A DNA stretch of 64,000 bases. Origin: Carposina sasakii. Taxonomy: Eukaryota > Arthropoda > Insecta > Lepidoptera > Carposinidae. Under the pieces are notes generated by a model. The model was not told the origin of the DNA. It did not search any database and saw only the letters and a program-made list of their open reading frames with translations. Numbering within the stretch: the stretch's first letter is position 1; every line of letters starts with the position of its first letter. Positions 46,990 through 59,244 of the stretch are shown here, one piece after another. The stretch spans positions 14,094,495-14,158,494 of the forward strand of contig CP053150.1 of the NCBI GenBank assembly GCA_014607495.2. Reading direction: 5' to 3'. Position numbers and translations under genes: made by a program.

Positions 46990-48340
46990 TATTATGGTTG
47001 TTGAGGTTATAAAAATTTACAATGTCATAGTTTTTTGTTCATAAATAAAAACATTATAGTTATGCAAAGACAATAATCATAAAATATGGAGGAGGCCTTC
47101 ACCCGAAGAGGGACCCAAAACTATACCTAGGAATTAATCATGCATGAATTTATAATTTTAATTTAATTTTTTATCATATTATTAATCCTAATTTAATTCA
47201 ATCTATATTGAATGTATGTGTAACAATTTTGTATGGGAAAATAAAAAGGCTATTTATTTATTTATGTTTATATCATTACGAGTATTTTACATCATGTGCT
47301 AAATGTGCTACTCTACCATAGAGGAGAATATTGTGTGCTACGTCTCAGTGCTACGTAAGCGTAGCACGTAGCATCGTGCTACGGACCTTCTACTCATGGC
47401 TGCTTGCTTATCAAGTTCGTATTAAGTACCTAAAATGAATTTCAAAGGTATTTTCACATTTTAACGCGAATACAATTTTCGCTTTCGCGCTGCTCCGGTT
47501 TTGCTATTGCAAATTAGGTAATCAGGGGACGGAAGGGCGAAGGCGAATAATTATTTAACATTTCATGTTATAATGAGCAATGTTATGCATGTCCAGGAGC
47601 GTGTCCAGTAGTTAGCATGACCAGGAGTTGATGTACCTCTACAAGATTTTGCACAGCCATTTAGATTCTCCATCTCTTCTATCCGAACTCAACTTCATTA
47701 CTTAGTATCGTAAGAGAAAACCTTCCCCTCGACTCTTCTCTCTTCTGGTTTATAAGAACAACACCTCTTATTATAACCCTATCACCAGAATGTGTCGAAC
47801 TTATAATGATACTGTTGCACAACATCCTTCTCTGGATATTTTCGAGAGTTGGATTTAAGAAATTAATTTATAGGACAATTTGCACTAAATAGCTAAAAAA
47901 AATGTTAATAGTTTAAGATTTTCTTTTGTTGTTATTTTTATTTTATTTTTAATTTTCTATTATTTTTAATTTTCTTTTTCTAATGATGTGATGTGCTTAG
48001 AACATATTGTGTATTAATGTGCCAACATTGTAAAGAGTTACAGTCTAGTTTAATTTTAAGATTATTTGTAGGATTATATTAATTACAGATTGTTACTTGT
48101 TTTGTTAGCCAAATAAAATAAAATAAATGTTAATAGCAGCTCCCCAAATAATCCTCTGCTTATCCGTCCAGTTATCTTTAATAAATCAATTTATGCAGAT
48201 TTTAAAAATATTGAAATCTAAATTATGTACATAGTGGTGGATCGTTATATATGGGTAGTGTTTACCGTCTGCGTAATAAACATAGGGTCATACGGACGAC
48301 ACACATATATATTAAAATAAAACTACGCAAAGGTGAATGA
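46990..48340. other. AT-rich intergenic stretch with LINE-tail-like fragments
   Basis: No coding exon seen. 47091-47230 (GGAGGCCTTCACCCGAAGAG, then AT-rich to TATTTATTTATTTATG) and 48087-48125 (an AAATAAAAT tail) resemble retroposon 3' ends. 47458-47540 matches the right half of the MITE at 36099. Confidence 0.4.
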
Positions 48341-49555
48341 AACAAGTTTTATTGTAAACCATGTTATGTTCGCGTGTTATATTATTACGTACATTACAAG
48401 TAAAGTGACAACATTAAAGATGTTCAAAATTACTTAATTTACGTCTAATTATAATTTAGATTTTCGCAATTATAACATGCAATAATACAAGAGATTTGTA
48501 AAAGTTACATGTATAGTAAAAGGTTTGCTCATGAAATACTCGTAAGTCGCCAATTACAAGCCAATATATTGACCGGAAGACTTAGAATTGAGTGTGATTT
48601 TGCACTCAATAATATTGGAGGACAAGTCTTTTTTGTACTTTTCTTTAAAATTTTGATACTACAAATAGGGTTATCAAGGAGCGAGATGTTGCTCTACAAT
48701 GCTTATAGTGGCTCCACAATGGAAACAAACCTACTAAGTTTATTAAGTTCATGGTAACCCCCAGATGTTTTGTGATCGTTGAAAGCTTACTCCTCCAATG
48801 TTATCGTCTATAAAGGATATTTTATTGTCCTAGGTAAGTCTAAAAGTGCTGCACTAGTGCTAATTTGTTATTTTATTATTTATTTCCTGATCATGCTCCT
48901 GCGATCTCTTTAGTTGTGCTACGTTCGATGTGACCGTGTACGGCAGTGTGAAGCCCGGCACGCGGCACGGAGCTAACACGTTCTCGAGTAACATAATATT
49001 ACTATCTACTGTCAATAGCAACGGAAAGTACAAAAATACGCATCGCAAAGATTTATAGTTCACCTAGTGAAATGTGCTTTATTTAGAGTTTAGTTTTATT
49101 TTATGCAGTTACACCAAATAGGCATATCACGTGATATAATGATTTAAACTTTTAAAATTACATTTATAGTTTCAACATTACTTACATCGATACAAACACA
49201 AATTATATGTTAGTATGTGTATAATATGATAATATCTAACATCGATGACATTACCACCTCATAATACCACCACATCTATAAACAGTAAAATTATATCCTC
49301 GTATCCTTAACATTTCTATCTAAGTCCTGTCCCAAGTTTATAAAACTGATAGATTTATCTATCAGGAAATATGCATAGACTATTATAATCCAAAAACGGG
49401 TCTAGCAAATATTAAATACATATAACTTTTGATTTATAATAAACCTAATTTTAAATTACAAATAACGACGAAAGCGTATAAATAGTAATATAGCCTAGGG
49501 CCAGTCGCGCCAGCAAGGTTAGTTACAGGTATTCTGAAGAAAGCCTAATGCTACG

Positions 49556-49591
49556 TCCTTACGGGCCTATGGCTGGTTAGACCCGTAAGGA
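49556..49591 (-). other. Perfect 10-bp hairpin in the precursor gene 3' UTR
   Basis: TCCTTACGGG and CCCGTAAGGA flank a 16-nt loop, about 260 nt after the stop at 49854. A likely poly(A) signal for this transcript is AATAAA at about 48350 (plus-strand ttttattg), making a 1.5-kb 3' UTR that contains the hairpin. Function unknown. Confidence 0.5.
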
Positions 49592-49853
49592 TACAAATAT
49601 CGAAACTTATATAGACACGAACAACACTCAATAATGAAAATTATAGTCCTTTGAGGATAAAGTGAATTAATACAAATACGTCTAATTATTCATAATACAT
49701 CTTTTGATAGAATTAATCGATCGACTATTAGATAAGTCAATGAAGGTCGAGCCTTAGCACGTTCGAACCCATAGACATCTCTCAGGAACGCGAGTGGGCT
49801 ACACGTTCATTGCTTTTTGGCGTGATGAACTAGAATTTGAATGTTTTAACCAT

Positions 49854-52735
49854 TTATCGCTGGATGGCCCGCTGCCAGTCCAGGTTGAGTTTGAGAGTGG
49901 CTGGTAGACAGGGGTTTGCTGCACATTCGCCGTCGAGTTCGTCGGCCAGGTTGTCATGAAGTTCACGAAGGGCCATCAGGGTCGTGCGCGCAGCTTTCTG
50001 GCAGCTCATGTCGCCCTCGCAAGCCGTGTCTGCTTCAGACAGGAATAGCAAGTCGCACGTTGTTGGAGGAGCATCACCCTGAAATGCACGTTCAAAATAC
50101 GAAATATTCACAGGCATATTATTTTAAATTAAATAGGTTAGAATAATATTTACACAAAGATAGCAGATTTGGTGTAGGCTGCAAAGAGGCAGGAACAGCA
50201 GCCCACGGTCACCGGCGAGCAAGTCCACTCCACGGCATCTTTGTACTATTTTCCCCAACACGGGACAACCGCCTGCTGCTGCAGCTGTGGACAGAATTCC
50301 ATTAAGATATAATAAAATTATCAATATTCCATTGATAAAGAATTGGCAGGTGATTATCTCCACTTGGCTAACCTAACCTAACCTAACCTAACTACCAAAG
50401 TTATGTACCTGCTAAGCTACATAAATTTTAATTTTGTAATGGTTTACAGGAATAAATATCTATCCTAACAATATGTAAACTTACCTGTTGGAATTACAGG
50501 CATTTTATATCTGCCGCTGCCTCCCATGTATGCATCAGAATATTGTTCTTCATTCTTTCCATCAACGTAATGACCTGCTCCTTGCTCTTCCTCAAAATCT
50601 TCATTTTTATCATGTGATTTACGAAATTTTGGAATATTATTATCTGAAATAGGCTTCTCTTTTTTCACTGCTACTCTCTTACTCTTGGCATTGTCAACTT
50701 CATCATCTGGAGAGGCAGATGGACGGCTAAATTCGGCCCTTTGGGTTTGGAGGCTTTGTTTAAATTCTTTTAATGCCTTTCTCATTTTCTCCAAACTGTA
50801 GGCTGCTGCTAAACGTGAAAGCATTTTTTCTTTCATTTCTTGTTCTTCTTTTGAATCGAGTGTTTCACCTTCGCTTGAATAATGTAAAGCCTCATCGACA
50901 ATTATACCTTCCATATTTTTCAGCTTTTTATCTATACTATCCAATTTAGTATCGGTATCATCTGCTGTTCTCTTTTCATCAATACGGGATGTCGATCGCG
51001 AATTCGCTACCTGTGCGCCAGATTCTTCATCTCGTTGAATCTGAACGTAGTTTCTTTTAATATTACTATGTTTTCTGAACGTATTCAAGGGAAAAATAAC
51101 TTCTTTGTTATAAGTTACAAAGTATTGTTTCCTTAATTTATCTTGGTTAGCATCGTTAAGGAACGATGATTTCTTTTTACGTTTATCAATACCAAAATAG
51201 TCTGACCAGTCAATTGATTTCTTTTTGACCACAATTGGCTTTCCATTAGTTTCATGTTGATTATTATGCTTGTGATCTGCAACTGATTCAGCGTGTTTTG
51301 CAGACATACCTGGATGGTGTAAGGCATGGCTATGTTGTTCATGACTGTCATCGTCGTCCTTAGTGAAATTCTTATGTTCATGGGTGTTATTGTGCAGCAT
51401 TGTTAATTTCGGTGGAGTATTCTCATGTATTTCATCTTTATTGCTGCTTCGTTTTACAGGTGTCTTAAAGCGGTCTGGCTCACCAAAAATTTGTGACAAA
51501 TCTTTTATAATTCTAGGATCGGTGCCTGAACTGCTTCGGAATTTCTTTGGATTTTTATGTTTATTCTGTACAAACCTTTTTGATTGAGTATTATAGTAAA
51601 GTCCACTGCTACGTTTAGTTACTGGAAAACGTTTTTCCGTAGATTCATACACGTAGCGTTCTCCATCTTCAGGATCTATAACACTGTCTCCATCTAAAGG
51701 TTGAAATGCTATAGCGTATTCTTCTCGCATATCATCTTTATCATCATTATCATCATTGATATTATAAGCATTATATTTTGGGTTTATTGAAACTACTTCT
51801 TGTTGATTTTGGGTTTCATAGTCTGGCAATAATACAGCATTCGAACTACGCTTGCGTTTAAAAGCTATAGGACCCCAATTATCAGAATAACGCTTTTTAA
51901 TAGTTTTATCTTTGTACAGTTTCACGATACCGTGAGGTGATTGCTCTCTATTATTATTGTGAGATTTATGTGTTTTATATTTATCCCAAGTCTTTCCAAG
52001 AGCAAGAGCATATTTAGAATAGTCATTCGACCTCTTCCTCATTACTCTATCCTCACTTTCGCTAAACAATTCACTGAGCTGATCATTGTGGTAGTCGTTG
52101 CTTCTCTCCCGGAAAGGTGACTCTTTCATTTCTCCATAAGGTTCATCTAGTTCTATGTTTGAGTACGTGATCTCTTCATATTCAGTGGGCTTATTAGGAA
52201 AGTATACTTCATTCTTTGACTTTCTTTGTAAATATTTGTGATTATTTTCTCGTCTACTGTCTTCACTTTCAGGCGAGTCATTCAAATCCTCTGTATCTAT
52301 GAAGTCCGGTAGTGCATCTGTACATAAACAAATAGTCATATAAGAGTTAGGCATAGAATGAGTTTTCGTTACATTATAGCATTTATACTACTATACTGTC
52401 CTATTCATTATAAGGGCTTGTAACATTTGAATTGAAGATATATATGAACCCAGTATAAAATGCCTCATCGTCAATCGTCCAATGATGCCATATCTAGAAG
52501 AACGTTAATGTCATGTAAGCTTAGGAAATATCGACGTACCTATACACAACTTACTTTTGTCAATAGTTGGAGGAATGAAGTCATAAAACACATAGTCCGG
52601 CAGCGTGGCGTAGGGCCCGTGACTGCGCTGGCGGCGCTGCAATGCCTCCAGAGCGCCCCGAAGCGAGGAGCCCCCCCGCACAGCATTGGTGAGCACCACA
52701 CATGATGTCACCAGAATAAGCCACGATGTTCCCAT
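49854..52735 (-). CDS. Secreted multi-dibasic precursor with ten-cysteine C-terminal domain (putative prohormone)
   Basis: Four coding exons: 52555-52735, 50485-52317, 50154-50284 and 49854-50078; 2370 nt, 789 residues, all GT-AG and in phase. The start follows acceptor TTGATTTTAG at 52752-53 with a good context (GCACGATGG). Residues 1-19 (MGTSWLILVTSCVVLTNA) form a clear signal peptide. The 611-codon second exon is hydrophilic, cysteine-free, and dotted with some 15 or more basic cleavage-type sites; KRSS occurs three times and RSNDY twice. Candidate released segments include YSDNWGPIAF and SIDWSDYFGID, neither bearing an amidation glycine. Exons 3-4 encode a compact domain with ten cysteines: CPVLGKIVQRC, LLAGDRGLLFLPLCSLHQIC, CDLLFLSEADTAC and ANPC. 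I do not recognise the family. A neuropeptide or growth-factor precursor is inferred from layout only; an extracellular matrix protein is the alternative. Confidence 0.82.
50368..50393. repeat. Interstitial telomere-type (CCTAA)n run
   Basis: About five CTAAC units, the insect TTAGG telomere repeat, in the precursor intron between 50284 and 50485. Shorter runs occur at 13499-13520, 17043-17058 and 28200. Confidence 0.75.
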
Positions 52736-54254
52736 CGTGCTGCTTTAGGTTCTAAAATCAATCTCTTTCATCAAGATCTGTTTTGGTTATTTTTTCATAA
52801 GTCTTTATGTTTACATAATTAAAGGTCAGTCAGAAAATTTTTAAATGTATTTATGCAACTGCCTAAAAAGTGTATTCTTAATTAAAAAACCTTTGATCTA
52901 AATTAAGTCAGTGTACCTAAATAAAATATACGATAACACAATCTATATTCAAATTAATCTCTCTCTATTATGTATAAAATAAACCAGATTGTCTGTCGCA
53001 ATTATGATTATATCAAATTAATGAATATCTAATAAGCAATCTATAAAAATAGGTACCTAAGTACCTTTATAGTTATTTGCCTTTTAAATAACAATTAGAA
53101 CGGCTTTATTTATTTATAAACCGCCATTTATACTCATTTGCAAAGCTGCAGATGTTCCTAGTAAATTCAATTTATTTCTTTACAATTTTAACGCCGCGCC
53201 CGGGCGGCGGACTGAGGTAATTTTCACAGAACAAAATTTTCGTATAAACTTCATAAACAAAACAATTAAATACTTCAGAGCCGACCACTAAATACATATT
53301 ATCTACTACAACCTACTATTATTACTACTATTATACAGGTAGGTATAGTACCTACTTACGACTTATTGTTTCTTTTTCTGTTATACCATGACATCACAGA
53401 CAAAAAAAATGCAAAAACTAGTAAAAAATCAAATAAATGCGGTAGGTTATTATTTGCCCTTCTTCGCGGAAACTCTCGATAAATAGGAAAAAATCTTCCG
53501 ATCCTCATAAATAGGAAGATTGAAATCCTTTTAATCTTACATTTATTTGCTTATGAATTTCAGCGCAACGAAATTGGAGTCGAAATACTTTTATAATTTC
53601 TATCTCCATTCTCCGGCGGAATGTGAAATTCCAATTAGCCATCGAAATTTACAACCTGCTAGAGTTTATAATGAGTTTTGGAAAATGACCCCGTGACTGA
53701 ATTAAAACCTATGACCTTCGAACTAAAATGGACATCAATTAAGCCTAATGAGCCATGCCACAGATGAACATTATTTTTATATTTATTTACCGTACATTGA
53801 ACTCTAAAAATAACTAAATTTGATTATTATCAAATTGATGAACTTTTAATTTTGGACAGTCATACTTAATACATAGTCGGTAGGTATATTGTGTACTATG
53901 AATATAAGTGGGTCTACCGGGTCTACCTATCCTAAATTGAAAAGGATGTCTTTACGTCTTATTTTATAAACACTTTCTGGTAAAACCTTAAACGCGGAGG
54001 TACTTACTAGTAGTATTGCAATAACACCCTTGAGTTTTATTATGTTAGACAAATGAACGTGTTCGCGTAAATTTTAGAAATCCCGTTTGTGTCCGTCCGT
54101 TCCGAACATTTTCTTTTAAAAACATTCCGAAAATGATTTTTTATCGGATGCCTCCATACAAGGAACACATCCTCCAAGTTTCAGGGTCTCTAAGATAAGC
54201 GGTTTATGTGTGTTGATCCGTCAGTCAGTCATTCAGGACAACGTCACCGTAAAT

Positions 54255-54605
54255 TAATTATTGCTTTGTTCTGAGCGTCTACAACGGCTTCGTTCCAACT
54301 CGAGACTTTTCGAGAATTGGCCCCCAGGGAGGCAATTCCTCAATTTTTGTAAGCCGAAACGCAACCACTAACGAACCGCTAATGATACGTGGTGCGAAGC
54401 AATATATACTTACCACTTGAGTATTCAGGCATATTTTATCACGCATCGGTCGTGAGTATGACAGAATAAAATCAAATATCCGTCTCGTGCTAAAATGTGT
54501 CTTATAATACGTCATCGTAAAGTAATTATTGCTTTGTTCTGATCGTCTACAACGGTTCCGTTTCGGCTTCGTTCCAACTCGAGACTTTTCGAGAATTGCT
54601 CCCAT
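54255..54605. repeat. Two direct copies of a 75-85-bp segment, 270 bp apart
   Basis: TTATTGCTTTGTTCTGA and CAACTCGAGACTTTTCGAGA occur at 54259-54318 and 54527-54597 in the same order. The second copy has a small internal insertion. It could be a local duplication or ends of a decayed element. Confidence 0.75.
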
Positions 54606-54871
54606 TACGTTTGCTCTAAAACTGAGGTACAATTCTACGGAATTCTACGGAGGAAATCTCTCTTTGTCTTGATAGATACCTTTTCTATCGTAAAACAAGT
54701 GTTAGAGCCAGAAATGGTGAGCATGGTGACGACGTCGAAATTGGAAGAATGATAGATGATAAAGATTTATATAACAATAATATTTTTTCGTTCAATCATA
54801 CAAAGCCAAAACTTTTACATACATACATATAATCATCACGCCTATATAGGTATAACGCGTATATAATCACG

Positions 54872-55027
54872 CCTTTATCCCTTATGGGGTAGGCAGAGCA
54901 CTAAGGGCCGATAGAACCACATGGTGCCACTTCTGACCAATTTTTAGGGTATAGTTGAGATGTACAAGTTCGGTTAGTAGTGACAGGTGGTCAGCCCATC
55001 GCCTACAAAACACCACAACCAGAAGTT
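54872..55027 (+). repeat. Dispersed repeat G, copy 2
   Basis: Shares GGGGTAGGCAGAGCAC, AAGGGCCGATAGAA, GATGTACAAGTTCGGTTAGT and CTACAAAACACCA with 60588-60795 and the reverse copy at 39419. Confidence 0.7.
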
Positions 55028-55500
55028 CTTTTTACAAAACTTTTAACTTTGCATAATTACTACTACATATGTATTTTGCTTTTCAACATTGAGAAATTGA
55101 TCTGCATACCAACTTAGATGAACTTATTTCGTCGCTACCTCCAATCAAAATAAAAATAATTATGTAATCATTGTTTTTAAATCCAGTTGAGATGATTAAA
55201 ACTTTGGGCGGTACAGAGCATTTGTAAACACCAAGTAAAAGTAGATTTGCTTGTCCGTCCAACGCCAGAACTAGCTGAACTAGATGATGGATCACACACA
55301 ACAGTTTCACATAGGAACAGGTAGATTTCAGAGTAAATCAATATAACTATACCTACCTACCGTCAGAGAAAAACCTGGCATATGTAACTAAGTATAAGTC
55401 AGCATTTCCTTTGAGAATTTTCACATCTAACTCGAGTTAATTCATCCCTAAACGCCATCAACTAACGTAGCTAGTGGAATATAATGCACGTTTAACTTAC

Positions 55501-55662
55501 CTTAGAGCATTAATGACCAAAACAACACTGTCCCTTAACTTATCAGCCGTGGTTAGTCAGCTAGGCTTGGAAAACAACTGGCCTGTCAGAAGCTGCGCCT
55601 CCGGGGCTGCGCAGTCGCTATCAGGGTTCGCGAGGTTTACCCGAGGCAGTGTGCGGAACCCG
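55501..55662 (-). other. Non-coding first exon of the precursor gene
   Basis: On the minus strand a GC-rich leader ends TAATGCTCTAAG followed by a consensus donor GTAAGT. The next exon starts at 52751 and reaches the ATG in 16 nt. The start near 55662 is inferred from the TATA box about 30 nt upstream. No long open frame is present, consistent with 5' UTR. Confidence 0.6.
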
Positions 55663-55687
55663 GTAGAGGGGCGAGAGGGGCACTGCT

Positions 55688-55695
55688 CTTATATA
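55688..55695 (-). promoter_or_regulatory. TATA box for the precursor gene
   Basis: TATATAAG on the minus strand, in a GC-rich context and correctly oriented to the leader exon at 55501-55662. This implies a focused start, as often seen in tissue-restricted secreted-protein genes. Confidence 0.6.
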
Positions 55696-56756
55696 ACGGA
55701 TCGGTCGATACTGTAACGCCCGCCGAGCTCCTGTATACTAAGATGAATTTTTCTAATATTGCTTTTTTAATTTATATCGAAATGCTATTGTTTATACCGG
55801 CGTCGACATCCTATACTGCCATTGTTCCTGAAGGAGACAGTGGTTGTTTCTCTCCTATTCTATTGTCTTGTGAGAGTTTGCGTTTTGTTATGTTAACCTG
55901 TATGAGGAAGTTTGCATACAGGTCATGAGTTATTATGAATATACTGGTTTAATATTATTACTATCTACAATATCGTTATAGGTTCAGTCTTATTTCACTC
56001 GGGTGATTTTTTTCTTCATTTTCTTATTAATATTTTCTGATAGTATTTACAAATGGAGTTAGCTGGTCGCTTCAGCACTTGATTATAAAACTGACTATAA
56101 GAATGACTTATAATAAAATAATAAAATTGTAATCAACGCGTATAAAGCATTAGGTACAGTTTCTCTTGTTCTTGAAGCCACAAAGTGTGCTTAATAAGTA
56201 TGATACGCCAATATCAAGGTAAGCATTAAACCTCTGTAATAACTCAACAAGTGTGAACACAGATACTGGCTTTGCGTACTCTATACGTGCAACGAATATC
56301 ATGATACAAACAACCAAAATATTATACACTAGTCCGCGTAAACTTTGGAATTTTATCTCGCTCCTGTGAAAATTTTAGGAAATTCTTTGTTATCGGTTGC
56401 CTGGTCTGATCGGTTCACTGAAGTAAATACAACGCAAGGACTTTTTTAAAATTTCCGGCATATTATTATCTAATATCCCCTGTATTAAAAATATCGTAAT
56501 GTTGTAAATGTACTTGCGTATGTACATGAAGGTATGTAAATTTATTTTAGGACATAACATTTACAGACGAATATTCTATCTATACTAAAGATCAAAAACT
56601 TTTCCTAACACCAGAACCACAGATATCATTATAAAGTTGAGGTTTTGTTTGACTGTTAGTAGTTTGTAGATAAGTAGGTAGGTATAGTATATCTAGTATT
56701 TAGATAATTACAACAGCAACCTTACTTATTGTTTTTGGGTTTAAGGAGTCCGCATC

Positions 56757-56870
56757 ATCACCAGCCTATTGCAGTCCACTGCTGGACAAAGGCCTTCCCA
56801 AGGCACGCGACAAGACTGCCATGGGGGTATTTGCTCATAGTCACCACGCTGGCGGGTTGGTGACCGAGGA
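56757..56870 (-). repeat. Dispersed repeat B, copy 3 (truncated)
   Basis: CCTATTGCAGTCCACTGCTG to GTCACCACGC...GGCGGGTTGGTGACC, the 3' third of the family, in reverse orientation. Confidence 0.75.
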
Positions 56871-57284
56871 GTCCGCATATAAATCGAAAACTTTGACCAA
56901 TAATCTTTGTAATCCAGTTATTTTGGAGTCGTATCATGTCATAAGTCATAATATACGTTAGAATGCGGCTTCGTGGGCACGCACCCTTAGAGGCCGCCTG
57001 TGAGGCGTGAAGGAATGCCTGCGATGGAAATTCAGACCTACATACTTGACACCGCACGTATTACAGCCGTATATAAAATATTATACCTATACTATAATTC
57101 CTATTACTCCAGACAGTTTTGGCGGAGATTGTCAGAATTCCCTTTATTTCCTGTTCCCGTGTAAATTTTGGGAAATCTCATCTTATAGTAGACAGCGCAG
57201 AAGGAGCCATGATCCACGTTTCGATCTTCAGTACTTTTGATTCGGCGTTGATGAATGAGTCAGGACATATTATCACTAGATATA

Positions 57285-57455
57285 AAACAAAGTCGCTTGC
57301 CGCTGTCTGTCCGTCCCTATGTATGCTTAGATCTTTCAAACTAGGGAACGGATTTTGATGCAGTATTTTTTATAGATAGAGTGATTCACGAGGAAGGTTT
57401 TTAATGTATAGGATCAGCACTGCACCCGTGCGAAGCCGGGTCGGGTCGCTAGTTT
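57285..57455 (+). repeat. Helitron-like terminal fragment, copy 2
   Basis: TGTCTGTCCGTCCCTATGTA to CCCGTGCGAAGCCGGGTCGG and GTCGCTAGTT. It ends with a GC hairpin and CTAG followed by T, as expected of a Helitron 3' end; opposite orientation to 30003-30185. Confidence 0.65.
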
Positions 57456-58245
57456 TATATAATAGAAGATATAGCAATGTAAATAACAGTACGTACCTAC
57501 ATACATACATATATCTTTCTCGATTTTCATAAATTGTCCAAATCAATGTGAAATAAGCTATTTACTGATGAGTTTCTAATCTAGTTTTAAATGAAGAATG
57601 CCAGTGGAAATTAACGCGTATTGTCTTCAAGTAAAATACAAAGTGCAGTTACGAGTAGTTTGCGCACATTGAGCGTAGCTGACTCTGATCCTCCGATCTC
57701 CTCCTCTTCCGGACTTACTATCGTTCCGCTCCTAGAAGCTTACAGGCAGCGATCTTAGACGCTAACCTTAGGGGCTGGTTTAATTAGAGTAAGCAAAATA
57801 GCCCTATTCTCTGAGACTTGTCGTGGGGTGGAATAACTTGTGCTTATTCTTGTGGTAAATTTTCCCTGTGGTGATTAGAGTAGGGTTGAGAGATACCTGC
57901 TACTTTATTTTCATCGACACAAAAATATTGTTCAATGCTCAAATGTAAATTTAAGTTTAAAGTTAACTATGATAAGATAACTGTAAGTGCGGAAAACAAG
58001 TAAAATTAACTATGTATAGATATATAACCACGTCTTAGTAGTCAAAGACGATCGTAGTTGGGTTGACATTTATGGTCCCAAAAGGTCTGTATCGTAACAA
58101 TTACAATGTCAAGGTTAAGGGTTATTGCGATTTATTTTTATTTGCGGGATTTTGGGTTGTTTACTATACTGTCAGATAGAACGTGTAAATATTTTTAACA
58201 ACTTCGGTAGGATTATTTACTTACTCATGGTAGGCTCTGTGTGAC

Positions 58246-58445
58246 ATATGTATATACACAGCTGTTTTCCCGGAATGGGGTGGCCAGATCTGCAGGGTTA
58301 TAAAAGAAATCCCACTGTCACGTCTTAACATAACGGGGCAGATGTACGTGATCAATGACAAGTTGCAAGCTTATCGCTTGAGAGAATGCCCGCGAGTTCC
58401 TAGACTCCCTCTTACGACATGCGTGGAAGGATAGGCTGCTATATT
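58246..58445 (+). repeat. Dispersed repeat A, copy 5
   Basis: TACACAGCTGTTTTCCCGGA then AATGGGGTGGCCAGATCTGC, ATCCCACTGTCACG, TAACGGGGCAGATG and GACAAGTTGCAAGCTTATCG. One of the more complete plus-oriented copies. Confidence 0.8.
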
Positions 58446-58699
58446 TTAATGAAGATCCACATCAGCATAGGACATACTTTCATTTATATAAATATCATAA
58501 ATGCGAGAACAGTGATTTTTTGGATTTTTTGGCAGCGAAAATGACTGAAAAAAATATTAATAAAATTTTCATATAGTCATTTCATATATTTTCATTACAT
58601 TAACAAGACATTATTAATTTATTGTATGTATTTCCCGAGCACTAAAACATTGGTCTCTTCAAAGCTAGAGTGAATAGGCACGTTCTAGGCAAACATGTA

Positions 58700-59244
58700 C
58701 AGTGTTGGCAACCTAGAATGATGCGCTGATCGTACCATGGGCATAAAATTATCGTACCTGACGAAAAATTATCGTATACTTTTGAATGACATAAAAAAAC
58801 GTTAATTATTAATAAAATAGATATTATTACGAACTTATATTGCGCTCAGCCGCTCGTCATGTCCTTTTTCGAATTTTATGATTTTCACATGGGTACATTG
58901 CGTAGAAAATGGCGCGAAAATTTGTGTGTTTCAAAAGTTTTACAAAAATAAAATGGCTCCAAAGTTGATCAGTCGATTATTAAATTTATTCATGAACACA
59001 TAAATTGACAAAATATGTAATATTCAACGAGATATATATTTCTTATCTATATATGAGTGAACGAAACTATCGAAATCCATTACAAACTAATGACTTTCGG
59101 AATCTTCCGGTCCAATTTGAAAACATTTGGGAAATTCGAAAATTATCGTACATTTGTGTACGATAATGAATCGCAATCGTACATCGTACGCTGGTATCAA
59201 ATTATCGTACATATACGATAATTATCGTACGGTTGCCAACACTG
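58700..59244. mobile_element. hAT MITE with repeated ATTATCGTAC motifs
   Basis: Ends CAGTGTTGGCAACC and GGTTGCCAACACTG are inverted and flanked by a perfect 8-bp duplication AACATGTA (58692-58699 and 59245-59252). Several ATTATCGTAC or GTACGATAAT motifs cluster inside both ends, as expected of subterminal transposase-binding repeats. 545 bp, no coding sequence. Confidence 0.92.

Larger units (their letters stand above)
52752..55500. other. First intron of the precursor gene
   Basis: AT-rich, no coding exon seen. It holds a GC-rich blip at 53193-53210 (GCCGCGCCCGGGCGGCGG), a diverged tandem duplication at 54255-54605 and a repeat G copy at 54872. Its limits are set by the donor after 55501 and the acceptor at 52752-52753. 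Confidence 0.6.
55743..58240. other. Intergenic stretch with repeat fragments
   Basis: No exon could be supported. It contains a reverse repeat B fragment at 56757-56870 (CAGCCTATTGCAGTCCACTG) and a Helitron-like end at 57285-57455. Confidence 0.45.

Noticed and set aside
54279..54632. Minus-strand frame with repeated ILEKSRVGTKP
   Set aside because: The repeated phrase comes from the direct DNA duplication at 54259/54527; no splice or start support.
55474..55716. 80-codon plus-strand frame
   Set aside because: It overlaps the GC-rich leader exon and TATA box of the minus-strand precursor gene and resembles no protein.
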